A DNA stretch of 64,000 nucleotides from Rhodococcus sp. HNM0563 (GTDB lineage: Bacteria; Actinomycetota; Actinomycetes; Mycobacteriales; Mycobacteriaceae): positions 187,147-251,146 of the forward strand of contig NZ_JAASAF010000008.1 of NCBI RefSeq assembly GCF_012726195.1, given 5' to 3'. A model generated the notes under the pieces. It saw nothing but the letters and a program-made list of their open reading frames with translations, did no database searches and was not told the DNA's origin. Below are positions 7,072 to 16,300 of this stretch, in pieces (position 1 is the stretch's first letter; each line of letters opens with the position of its first letter). A program made the position numbers and the translations under genes.

Positions 7072-9194
7072 TGGACCAGTTCATCGCATTCGGTGTAGTC
7101 GGACTGTCGACGGCCGCAATCTACGCGATCATCAGCAGCGGGTTGGTGGTCACCTACGCCACCACCGGTGTCTTCAACTTTGCACACGGCGCGACAGGAA
7201 TGATGGCAGCGTTCGCCTACTGGCAGCTCAGTGTCGGTTGGGGATGGCCCGTATGGCTTGCGCTGCCTGTCATTCTGCTGGTGCTGGCGCCGCTGTTCGG
7301 GATACTCGTCGAATTGCTGATGCGGCCCGTTCAGGGGCTCGGCGATGCCGAGAAGCTGGTGATGACGATTGCGCTGCTGAGCGGGCTCATCGCGCTTGCT
7401 CGGTGGATCTGGGACCCGATGGAACCGCGGTCGCTGCCGAGCTTCTTTGCCGACCGAGCACCGTTCCACATCGGTTCGGCAACGGTCAGCTGGCATCAGG
7501 CAATCACGATGGTGATTGCCATAGCGGTGGCGCTCGCCCTCCGCGTTCTGCTGTTCAACACCCGCACCGGAGTCGAGATGCGGGCCACCGTCGACGACCG
7601 TGCGCTCGTCGGTCTGACCGGAGCGAATCCGGTGCGCGCCAACAGGGTCGCCTGGGTGGTAGGAACCATGCTTGCGGCTCTCGGTGGGGTCCTGATCGCC
7701 TCGATGGTGTCGCTGGACGCAATGCAACTGTCGCTGTTGATCGTCAGTGCGTATGCGGCCGCGATTTTCGGCAGATTGACGAGCCTGCCCATGACGTTCG
7801 TCGGCGCGATCGTCGTCGGATGTATGGAGGCCTATCTTGCCGGCTATCTGCCGCAGAACGAGTATCTGCCGGGACTTCGACTCGCAGCGCCGGCGATCCT
7901 GCTGTTGATAGCACTGCTCATCTTCCCGCACCGGAAACTGCGCGGGCGCGAACGCAATCTCACCCAGGTTCCGGTTCCCACCGTGCGGGGCACGATCGTA
8001 TTCGCTGTGATCATCGTGATGTTCGGTCTCATGCTTGCCACGGTGCTCGGTGAAGGAGACCTGATCACCTACGGCCAGATCTTCGCGTTCGGTGTGATCG
8101 CCGTGTCGATGGTGCCGCTCATCGGCTACGCCGGGCAGATCTCGCTGGCCCAATTGGGAATCGCGGGAATCGGTGCCGTCGTGTGCGCCAACTTCGGTGC
8201 AGACGGTCAATGGTGGGCGATACCCCTCGCGATGCTTGTCGCGGGTGCGATCGGTGCGCTCGTGGCGCTGCCCGCGCTTCGACTGTCCGGTGTGTATCTG
8301 GCGCTGGGGACCGGTGCCATCGCCGTGGTACTCGACCGGTGGATCTTCCCGATGGCGTCACTCGAGATATTCGGCAGAGAGTTCGCCTTCTTCAACATGG
8401 GATCCGCGAACCTGGTCGGACCCAGCCTGTTCGGATTCCGTCTCGACAGCACAGCAGAGCTGACGGTGTTCGCGGCCGTATGCCTGGCACTGGTGACCGC
8501 CTTCGTCGCAGCTGTTCGACGGGGGAAGCTGGGGCGCCGTCTGATTGCATTGCGCGACAGTGAAACCGCGTACGCAACCTTCGGTGGAAGCCTGCTTCTC
8601 ATGAAGACATCGGTGTTCGCGATCTCGGCTGCGATCGCGGGACTCGGCGGGGCGCTGTACGGGATGCAGCTCCAAGCGGTGGCACCCGAACAGTTCAACT
8701 TCGTGGCGGGTCTCGGCATCTTCCTGATCGCGGTGGTGGGTGGCCTCGGTGTCGTCGGCAACGGCCTGTTCACCGGCGCGATGATTGCGGGACCGATGAA
8801 CGCACTGGTCGCACTGATACCCGCGACACAGAATTTCGTGCAGACCCTCCCGGCATTGGCCGGACTCGCATACGGATCGGGCTCGGTCGACGACGGCGTC
8901 GTGCCCTCCCTGCGGGAACGTTTCGACAGTGCATTGCGCAATCCGCTCGCAATGGGGTTGCTCGCGGTGGCCGTCGTCGCGCTGTGGATGCTGCGGCTCG
9001 CAGACCTGATCAACGGCTACGTGCTCGTCGCCGGGATCGCGATCGCGGCAGCGGTTGCGTTCGGATGGGGCGCGAGTCGAGTCTCCCGGACGGATTCGGA
9101 GCGGGAGATACCCGTCGAGTGGTGGGGACTGCAACGCCCGTGGGACGAGAACGACGAGGAGGTGCTCGATCGTGCCATCGCAACTCGAGGTTGA
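7068..9194 (+). CDS. Fused LivH-LivM permease of a branched-chain-type ABC importer
   Basis: 708 residues. The first ~290 form a LivH-type permease (AIYAIISSGLVVTYATTGVFNFAHG, then NTRTGVEMRATVDD and GLTGANPVR). Residues ~310-620 form a LivM-type permease (GYAGQISLAQLGIAGIGAV, then LIALRDSETAYATFGG). In most bacteria these are separate proteins; here both membrane domains are on one chain, giving a fixed LivH:LivM stoichiometry. After LivM come about 90 residues with two more hydrophobic helices (about 635-680) and a charged tail ending near the ATPase start. The gene starts inside the stop of the binding protein and overlaps the ATPase gene by 23 bases. Confidence 0.9.
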   Translation: MMDQFIAFGVVGLSTAAIYAIISSGLVVTYATTGVFNFAHGATGMMAAFAYWQLSVGWGWPVWLALPVILLVLAPLFGILVELLMRPVQGLGDAEKLVMTIALLSGLIALARWIWDPMEPRSLPSFFADRAPFHIGSATVSWHQAITMVIAIAVALALRVLLFNTRTGVEMRATVDDRALVGLTGANPVRANRVAWVVGTMLAALGGVLIASMVSLDAMQLSLLIVSAYAAAIFGRLTSLPMTFVGAIVVGCMEAYLAGYLPQNEYLPGLRLAAPAILLLIALLIFPHRKLRGRERNLTQVPVPTVRGTIVFAVIIVMFGLMLATVLGEGDLITYGQIFAFGVIAVSMVPLIGYAGQISLAQLGIAGIGAVVCANFGADGQWWAIPLAMLVAGAIGALVALPALRLSGVYLALGTGAIAVVLDRWIFPMASLEIFGREFAFFNMGSANLVGPSLFGFRLDSTAELTVFAAVCLALVTAFVAAVRRGKLGRRLIALRDSETAYATFGGSLLLMKTSVFAISAAIAGLGGALYGMQLQAVAPEQFNFVAGLGIFLIAVVGGLGVVGNGLFTGAMIAGPMNALVALIPATQNFVQTLPALAGLAYGSGSVDDGVVPSLRERFDSALRNPLAMGLLAVAVVALWMLRLADLINGYVLVAGIAIAAAVAFGWGASRVSRTDSEREIPVEWWGLQRPWDENDEEVLDRAIATRG

Positions 9195-9885
9195 GAACGT
9201 CACGGTGGCATTCGGGGGACGCAGAGCTCTCGACGGTGTCGGCCTGCGGGCCGAGCCCGGGCATGTCACCGGACTGATAGGCCCCAACGGAGCAGGAAAA
9301 AGCACGCTGTTCGATGTGATTTCAGGGCTGCGCAAGCCTGTGCACGGCAGTGTCGCCCTCGGCGGTCGCGAGATCACCAAACTCGGTCCTGCCCGTCGCG
9401 CACGGCTCGGGATGTCCCGGACCTTCCAACGACTCGAACTGTTCGGGCGGCTCAGTGTCCGAGACAACCTCCTCGTCGCGGCCGAGATGGGTCCCGACCG
9501 GAAGATGGCGTCCGCGGTTGTCGACGGACTACTCGACCGTCTCGATCTGCGCAGTATCGCCGGCACGACTGCGGATGCGCTGTCCACCGGCATGGGACGT
9601 CTCGTCGAGGTGGGACGGGCCCTGGCAGCGAAGCCCAGCGTTCTTCTCCTCGACGAACCAGCCGCCGGCCAGGACCGCGAAGAAACCGAACGCTTCTCTG
9701 CACTGCTGCGCACAGTCGCCGACGACGGCGTAGCGGTGCTCCTCGTCGAGCACGACATGGAACTGGTGATGGAGGTGTGCGACACCGTCCACGTGCTCGA
9801 CCTCGGAAAGATCATCAGCGTCGGCACACCCGACGAGGTTCGTAGCGACGAACGAGTCATCACCGCGTACCTGGGAGCGACATGA
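9172..9885 (+). CDS. LivG-type ABC importer ATPase
   Basis: 237 residues from GTG 9172, chosen because an AGGAGG site lies nine bases upstream and the protein then begins with the usual LEVENVTVAFGG. Walker A is GPNGAGKS (about residues 38-45), the Q-loop region is SRTFQRLELF, and Walker B is VLLLDEPAAG, with the switch His in LLVEHDMELV. The signature loop reads STGMGR instead of the classical LSGGQ, as in some LivG relatives. It overlaps the permease by 23 bases and livF by 4. It powers the fused permease together with the LivF-type ATPase. Confidence 0.9.
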   Translation: MPSQLEVENVTVAFGGRRALDGVGLRAEPGHVTGLIGPNGAGKSTLFDVISGLRKPVHGSVALGGREITKLGPARRARLGMSRTFQRLELFGRLSVRDNLLVAAEMGPDRKMASAVVDGLLDRLDLRSIAGTTADALSTGMGRLVEVGRALAAKPSVLLLDEPAAGQDREETERFSALLRTVADDGVAVLLVEHDMELVMEVCDTVHVLDLGKIISVGTPDEVRSDERVITAYLGAT

Positions 9886-10586
9886 ACCCCATTCTCGAAC
9901 TGTGCGACGTCTCCGCCGCCTACGGGAAGATCACTGTGCTGCGCAGCGTGAACGTGAGCGTGATGCCAGGGCAGATCGTGGCGCTGCTCGGCCCCAACGG
10001 TGCGGGCAAGACCACGACACTGCGCGTCGCGTGTGGCGCCCATCCCGTCAGTTCGGGCCAGCTACTGCTCGGTGGCCGGGACATGACAGGTGTCTCGCCG
10101 CGCGAACTCGCCCGGATCGGCGTCTGCCTGATTCCCGAGGGGCGCGGAGTCTTTCCCAACCTCACCGTCCGCGAGAACCTCGTGATGATGACGTTCACGG
10201 GCCGCTCGATCGAGGAGATCGAGGAGGTTGCCTACACGCGGTTCCCGATCCTCGGGAAGCGCGTATCCCAGACGGCGGGAACGATGTCCGGCGGCGAACA
10301 GCAGATGCTCGCGCTGGCACGCGGGCTGGCCACCGATCCGGCAGTACTCATGCTCGACGAGCTGTCGATGGGGTTGGCGCCGCGGATCGTGGCCGAACTG
10401 TACGAGCACGTCGCCGAGGCCGCGCGGCAGGGGGTCGCGGTGTTGGTGGTCGAACAGTTCGCCACCGCGGTGCTGCATACCGCCGACCACGCCGCGGTGC
10501 TCGTCCGCGGCGAAATCCAGATCGAAGGCCCACCGGACGAACTCGGCGACGAGCTCGCGTCCCTCTACCTAGGAAGTGCATCATGA
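9882..10586 (+). CDS. LivF-type ABC importer ATPase
   Basis: 234 residues, a standard LivF length. Walker A is GPNGAGKT, the signature is MSGGEQQMLALARGL, Walker B is VLMLDELSMGLAP and the switch His position is taken by Gln in VVEQF, typical of LivF. It starts in an ATGA overlap with the LivG-type gene and ends in an ATGA overlap with the small membrane protein, so the five genes form one tightly coupled operon. Confidence 0.9.
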   Translation: MNPILELCDVSAAYGKITVLRSVNVSVMPGQIVALLGPNGAGKTTTLRVACGAHPVSSGQLLLGGRDMTGVSPRELARIGVCLIPEGRGVFPNLTVRENLVMMTFTGRSIEEIEEVAYTRFPILGKRVSQTAGTMSGGEQQMLALARGLATDPAVLMLDELSMGLAPRIVAELYEHVAEAARQGVAVLVVEQFATAVLHTADHAAVLVRGEIQIEGPPDELGDELASLYLGSAS

Positions 10587-10936
10587 CCGCCACGGAAACA
10601 CGTGCCGACAAGTTCGCACGCGAGTTGACCGAACTGAAGATCCCCGATCCGGCTGCCGGCCGGTCCGGGCTGTGGTTGAAACTCGGTGTTGCGCTGATGA
10701 TTCTCGGTCCGGTGTTGACGATCGTGGCGTACCTCATGTCGCACAACACCTCCGACGCGCTCGTTCAGCGCGACGCCATCATCATCGCGTTGCTCGGTAT
10801 CGGCGTCGGCATCGTGGGATCCGCTGTTTTCCTGAGGTATTCGATCACAGGATTCCTGAGGTTCTGGCTGGCCCGCCAGTCGTACGAGTTTGCTCGGCTC
10901 AGTGAGCGACTCCCCGCAGACCCCACCACACCCTGA
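10583..10936 (+). CDS. Small two-helix membrane protein linked to the Liv importer
   Basis: 117 residues starting in an ATGA overlap with the LivF-type gene. Two hydrophobic segments (about residues 34-54, LGVALMILGPVLTIVAYLM, and 66-86, AIIIALLGIGVGIVGSAVF) are joined by a short polar loop, followed by a second amphipathic stretch (ITGFLRFWLARQSYEFARL). There is no enzyme motif. Strict coupling suggests an accessory subunit that supports assembly or stability of the transporter, but this is inference and I do not recognise a named family. Confidence 0.65.
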   Translation: MTATETRADKFARELTELKIPDPAAGRSGLWLKLGVALMILGPVLTIVAYLMSHNTSDALVQRDAIIIALLGIGVGIVGSAVFLRYSITGFLRFWLARQSYEFARLSERLPADPTTP

Positions 10937-10989
10937 CTCGTCTGCACCATCCACGTGGACGAAGGTCCACCCTTCGAAAGGAACACCTA

Positions 10990-11541
10990 GTGCGCACACA
11001 TTCCATCCGTCGGGCATTGGCGGTCGCCGGAATCGCCGCCGTTGCTCTCGCCGGAGTCGTCGGTTGCAGTAGCGACGATTCGTCGGACGGGACCGACGAC
11101 ACGACATCGACCACCGTCGCCACCGCCACGACGGACGCCGACGGGACGACCGAGGCGGAGACGTCGGAAGCTGCAGGGGGCGCTGCCGACGCGGAGACGA
11201 CGCAGGCCGTCACCGATGCCTGGGTCGCATTCTTCGACGGAACGACCCCGCCCGAGACCCGCGCAGGCCTCGTCGAGAACGGTGACGAGTTCCTCCCCGC
11301 CCTGCAGGGGATGGCAGCAGATCCGCAGGCAACGGCGACCACTGCGACGGTGGAAGGCGTGATGAGCGCGGGAGATGATGCTGCCACGGTCTCGTGGACC
11401 CTGCTGATGAACGGCGCACCCGTCCTCCCCGACCAGTCGGGTGAAGCGCTGCTCGAGGATGGTCAGTGGAAGGTCTCTGCTGTCACGTTCTGCACGCTGC
11501 TTGCGATCCAGGGCGACGGTAGCGCAGTGCCCGGCTGCTGA
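10990..11541 (+). CDS. Mtb12-like secreted lipoprotein
   Basis: 183 residues from a GTG with an AAAGGAA site nine bases upstream. A lipoprotein signal ends at GVVGC (Cys near residue 26), then an Asp/Thr/Ser-rich linker (about 27-72). The C-terminal ~110 residues follow the pattern of the low-molecular-weight antigen Mtb12 domain: a helix with AWVAFFDG, then RAGLVENGDEF, then strands with TVSWTLLMNG and DGQWKVSAVTFC. Two cysteines near the end could form a disulfide. Mtb12 proteins are exported by mycolate-containing actinobacteria and have no established function. It lies 53 bases after the importer operon and may be read with it. Confidence 0.6.
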   Translation: MRTHSIRRALAVAGIAAVALAGVVGCSSDDSSDGTDDTTSTTVATATTDADGTTEAETSEAAGGAADAETTQAVTDAWVAFFDGTTPPETRAGLVENGDEFLPALQGMAADPQATATTATVEGVMSAGDDAATVSWTLLMNGAPVLPDQSGEALLEDGQWKVSAVTFCTLLAIQGDGSAVPGC

Positions 11542-11554
11542 TCTGCCGAGGCGA

Positions 11555-11611
11555 CATGGCCGAATGTCACCCTCGTGCACTTCGAGTGTATGAGGGTGAC
11601 ATTCGGCCATG
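11555..11611. terminator. Long near-perfect hairpin between convergent genes
   Basis: Bases 11555-11580 pair with 11586-11611. The outer 19 pairs are perfect (CATGGCCGAATGTCACCCT and its complement), and pairing continues inward with two G-U-type positions to a loop of about five bases. It lies between the Mtb12-like gene (stop 11541) and the convergent diflavin reductase gene (stop 11619), so it probably acts as a bidirectional terminator. No T-run follows, as is common in actinobacteria. Confidence 0.7.
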
Positions 11612-11618
11612 GTGCGTG

Positions 11619-13376
11619 TCAGTAGACGTCGCGCACGTACCGTTTCTCGCGCTTGAGCGCGGTGATGTATTCGGCAGCCTGTTCCCCACTCATGCTGCCG
11701 TGCTCGGCAACGATCTCGTGGAGTGCGACATCGACATCCTTCGCCATCCGCGATGCGTCACCGCAGATGTAGAAATGGCCGCCCTCCTCGAGCCACGTGA
11801 ACAGTTCGGCGCCGTGCTCCTTCATCCGGGTCTGGACGTAGATCTTCTGAGCCTGGTCGCGGGAGAATGCCAGGTCGAGGCGGGTGAGCAGCCCGGACTC
11901 GACGAAATCCGCGAGTTCGTCCTCGTAGATGTAGTCGCAGCTGCGCCTCTGGTCACCGAACAGCAGCCAGTTCTTCCCGGTGGCGCCGCGGGCGCGGCGT
12001 TCCTGCAGGAATCCGCGGAACGGGGCGATACCTGTGCCCGGACCGACCATGATCATCGGAGCGGTGTCGTCGGACGGAACACGAAACGACTTGTTCTTCG
12101 TCACGAAGATCCCGACCGGGTTCTCGGCGGCGCGGTCGGACAGGAACGTCGAGCACACCCCCCGGCGTTCACGGTCATCGGTGCCGTAGCGCACGGCCGC
12201 GACCGTCAGGTGCACCGATCCGTCGGCGTAGAGAGGGCTCGACGAGATCGAATAGGCACGGTGCTGCAGCGGTTTGAGGACCGAGAGAAGCTCCTCCGAT
12301 GAGAAGGCAGGAGTGGGTTTCAGCGACAGAATATCGAGAATGTCCCGGCCCCAGAGCCATTCGTCGAGAGCGGCCTTGTCGCCGTGGCGCAGCACGTAGG
12401 TGAGTTCCTCGTTGCCCGTGCGTTCTTCGACCGCTTCGAGCAGGTCGACGTTCGGCGCGGTGATCTCGTACCGGTACATCAGAAGATGCTCGAGGCTCTC
12501 GTCGTGACCGTCGGGGATCGTCGCACCATCGAGCCCGAGCGCGTCGACCAACGACTGCACGAGTCCGGCGTCGTTGACCGGAACTACATTCAGTGCGTCG
12601 CCTGCCTCGTACTCGATCCCGGAGTCGGCAAGTGCGAACTCGAAGTGCCGGATCTCTTTCGCGGAGCCTTCACCCGAGAGCACACGGTTGACGGTGAGAG
12701 TGGCAGGAAAGGGATTCTTCCGCGTCCACTGTGCCTTCGCTCGTGCCGGTGAGGGCTCTGCCGAAGCAGCGGCGACACCGTCACCATTGATGCCTTCGAC
12801 GGCCGCGACGAGGGGCAGAGTCTCGGCGATCCAGGCTGCGGCAACATCCTCGAACTCGACGTCGCAGTCGACTCGCGGCACGATGCGAGTGGCTCCGAGT
12901 TGCTCCAGCCGCATGTCGATCAGCTTGCCTGCCTGGCAGAACCCGTCGTACCCGGTGTCGCCGAGAGCGAACACCGCGAAGTCCATACCGTCGAGTCGCG
13001 GCGCGGATTCGGCCGACAGTGCATCCCAGAACAGTTCGGCGTTGTCGGGCATCTCACCCTCGCCATAGGTGGACGTGACGATCAGGACTCGGCGAAACTC
13101 CGTGAACGCGGCGATGTCGACGTCGTCGAGAGCAGAGACGACGGGCGCGAATCCGTGAGTGCGGGCCGTGGCAGCGGCATCGTCGGCAATGGATTCGGCA
13201 TTGCCGGTCTGCGACCCGTACAGCACGTGCAGTGTGGGGGCCGTACCGGTGATTCCGACGTCGTTGGCGGGATCACCGGAGAACAGGCGGGTCTGCATGC
13301 CCGCGAGGAAGCCGGCCAGCCAGGAACGCTGGTCGGGGGTGAACGGGGCGTCGGTGGGGATGAACGGCGCGGTCAT
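11619..13376 (-). CDS. CysJ-type NADPH diflavin reductase
   Basis: 585 residues, close to the ~600 of sulfite reductase alpha subunits. An FMN-binding flavodoxin domain comes first (GSQTGNAE at about 55-62, then STYGEGEMPDN), followed by the FAD/NADPH reductase part: RAYSISSSP for FAD, GPGTGIAPFRGF and FSRDQAQKIYVQ for NADPH, and the usual C-terminus VRDVY. It should move electrons from NADPH through FAD and FMN to a partner. No sulfite reductase beta subunit (CysI) is nearby, and actinobacteria generally use ferredoxin-type sulfite reductase. Its start overlaps the stop of the glutamate-synthase-like gene by 4 bases, making that protein the obvious electron acceptor. Specificity is inference. 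Confidence 0.85.
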   Translation of the reverse strand: MTAPFIPTDAPFTPDQRSWLAGFLAGMQTRLFSGDPANDVGITGTAPTLHVLYGSQTGNAESIADDAAATARTHGFAPVVSALDDVDIAAFTEFRRVLIVTSTYGEGEMPDNAELFWDALSAESAPRLDGMDFAVFALGDTGYDGFCQAGKLIDMRLEQLGATRIVPRVDCDVEFEDVAAAWIAETLPLVAAVEGINGDGVAAASAEPSPARAKAQWTRKNPFPATLTVNRVLSGEGSAKEIRHFEFALADSGIEYEAGDALNVVPVNDAGLVQSLVDALGLDGATIPDGHDESLEHLLMYRYEITAPNVDLLEAVEERTGNEELTYVLRHGDKAALDEWLWGRDILDILSLKPTPAFSSEELLSVLKPLQHRAYSISSSPLYADGSVHLTVAAVRYGTDDRERRGVCSTFLSDRAAENPVGIFVTKNKSFRVPSDDTAPMIMVGPGTGIAPFRGFLQERRARGATGKNWLLFGDQRRSCDYIYEDELADFVESGLLTRLDLAFSRDQAQKIYVQTRMKEHGAELFTWLEEGGHFYICGDASRMAKDVDVALHEIVAEHGSMSGEQAAEYITALKREKRYVRDVY

Positions 13377-16300
13377 GCGGGAACTCCGAGGGTCGGGGCA
13401 ACGAGGCCGGGCACAGCGTGGCGGGCAAACAGTTCCTCGTAGCCGGGCAGATCACCGGCGATGTCGAGATTCTTGCGGTTCTGCCACAGGATCCACCCGT
13501 AGGTGCCCGGCGCATCGACCGACCGGACGTTGCGCAGTGCGAGCGCCCGCTTGTAGTCGGTGAGACGCTTGTCGGCGACGAGTGCGGCCAGCTGTAGATC
13601 GGTGTAGCTCGAAATCGCCTCCAGCGCAAAGCGCTCGAGTCTGCTGATGAGGAAGAAGTCCTCGGTGAGCAGCAAGTTTCGTGCAGCCTTCCGGACCGCG
13701 GGGTCGTCGGCTCCGGCTGCGCCCGGCACCTTCTGCAGTGCCATCGCCTGCGCGGCGGCAAGCACCGTGTAGTTGTTGAGCAGCGCGTACATCGCTTCGG
13801 TATCGGTGCCATCCGGTGTCACACCGTCCACGACGGGATCCCCGGAACGGTAGCTCTGTTTGAACTTGCGCACTTGGTGCGCGACGAGTGCTGCCGCAAC
13901 CTCGCTCGCGAGTTCCTTGCGGGTCGAGGAGGCGAGGATCTCGTCGAAATCCTGGTACTGCAGCAGCGCCCGCGGCATACCGTAGGCGAAGTGCTGCTGC
14001 TCGACCTGCCAGTTGTCGATCAGGAATCGGGCCTTCTCGGATCCGCTGGCCTCGACGTGCAGGTGCAGCAAGCGCAGCACGGTCGCATTGTGGATCGTGG
14101 CCTGAGGGTCGTCGCCGGTGATGGAGCCGAGCACGATCGAGTCCGCGCTGGCCTTGCCCGCGAGCAGGCCGTGCGGGTCGTACTGGTAGACGAAGCCGCC
14201 CGACATGCCGTTGCCGACACCCTTCCCGAACCCACCGATGTTGAGCACGGCACCGTTGGTCATGTACTCACAGGCGAAGTCGCCGACACCCTCGACGACG
14301 GCGGTCGCCCCGGAATTGCGGACAGCGAAGCGGTCACCGGCCTCGCCTTGGACGAACAAGCGACCACCGGTGGCTCCGAACAGCGCGAAATTGCCGATCA
14401 GTACATTGCCACCGCGGTCGTTCGTGCCGCCGCCGGGCGAGGAGATCACGATCTGCCCGCCGCACTGGCCCTTGCCGACACCATCGTTGGCAGTGCCGGT
14501 GTGGCGGAGCACCATGCCGTCGTTGCAGAACGCCCCGAACGACAGGCCCGCCGAGCCGGTGGTGGTGAGATCGACCGTGCCGTCGCGCAGCCAGCGGCGT
14601 CCGCGCTCGTCGGACAGCATGGCAGCGGTGTGGCCGATCTGTTCGTGGTTGAGCATGCGCTCGATGTCGATCGCGAGCTGCGCGCCGACGCTCTTGTTGT
14701 TGTTGGTCAGGCGCACGCCGTTGCCGAGCGCCACCGTGAGCGCGTTGTCGTGTTCGAGCGCATCGCGGACCTGGGCGATCCATTCGTCGTCGAGGGAGTA
14801 GTCCTTCTCGAGGTATACCGGCTGGTCTATGTGGATTTCGGGAACCACCGCGAGCATTGCACGCAGGTCCAGCTCACCGACGCTCGACGGATGATCGAGC
14901 AGGTGCAGCAGGTCGGATCGGCCGCGCGCGTCGCCCAGCGACTGCAGGCCCAAGCGCGCGAGCAACTCTCGGGTCTCGTGCGCGATGTTGAGCAGGTACT
15001 GCGCCATCGCCCGAGGATCGCCGTTGAACATCTCGGGATTGGTGGTCAGTCCCGCGGGACATTTGACGTTGCAGTTCTTCGCCATGACACAACCGAGCAT
15101 CATCAGCGCGGTGGTGCCGAACTCGAAGCTGTCGGCACCGAGCAACGCGGAGGTCAGGACGTCGGAGGCGGTCTGGTGGGCGCCGGAGCAGCGAAGGATC
15201 ACCTTGTCGCGCAATCCGTTCGCGCACAGTGCTTGGTGGACCTCGGCGACACCGATCTCGGCGGATCGACCGGCATACTTGAGCGAGGTCACCGAGGCCG
15301 CACCTGTGCCACCGGTGTTACCGGCAACGTTGATGACGTCGGCCCCGGCCTTGGCGACGCCGACCGCGATGGTGCCGATGCCCTCCGACGAGACGAGTTT
15401 GACGACCACCCGCACGCGGGCTGCTTTGGCGTCGTGGATGAGCTGCGCGAGATCTTCGATCGAGTACGTGTCGTGGTGTGGGGGAGGCGAGACCAGTTCG
15501 ACGCCCGGAGTCGCGCCGCGCGCCGCGGCGATCTCGACGGTGACCTTCTTCGCGGGCAGCTGACCGCCCTCACCCGGCTTGGCGCCCTGTGCAATCTTGA
15601 TCTCGATCTCCTCGAGCATCGGATCGGCCAGGTACCCGGCCCACACCCCGAAGCGACCCGACGCGAACTGCTTGATCCGCGAGCCGCGGATGGTGCCGTA
15701 GCGGGAAATGTGCTCGCCGCCCTCACCACAGTTCGACATGCCGCCGACCATGTTGGTGCCGTGCGCGACAGCCTCGTGGGCATTGGAATTGAGCGCGCCG
15801 TGACTCATCGCACCCGACGCGAGGGTGCGGGTGATCTCGTGGGCCGGCTGGATCCGGTCGAGGCGCAGGCTCTGCGGCGCCTGCCGGATCTGTCCGAGGT
15901 AGTCGGCAGCCTGCCCCAGCGCCTGCACGGTGAGCGTGTCGCCGTAGCAGCGGTATCGGATGATCGCGTCGCCGAACCGAGCGACGAGCGACTGCGCGAG
16001 CGCCTCGGGGCGAGTGTGATCGTCGGCCAACGGGCCGGTCAGACGCAGCACGAACTCGGTGTCGCCGACGCGGGACGCCGAGAGCCCGCGCACCAGCATG
16101 GAGTTGTTGCCGTGCCGGGCGAACCGGCCCATTTCGCGCCGGAAGTCGTCGGCGGTTGTGAGGTAGGTGATGTCGGCGGGCAATGCGAGTACGTCGCGCA
16201 GCGCGGCCGGGCGGTGCATGCGCTCATCGGCGATTGTGCGCGCGAAGGCGCGATAGCCGGGGGTGATGTCGAATGCGTCGATCTCGGCCGGGGTGAGCGC

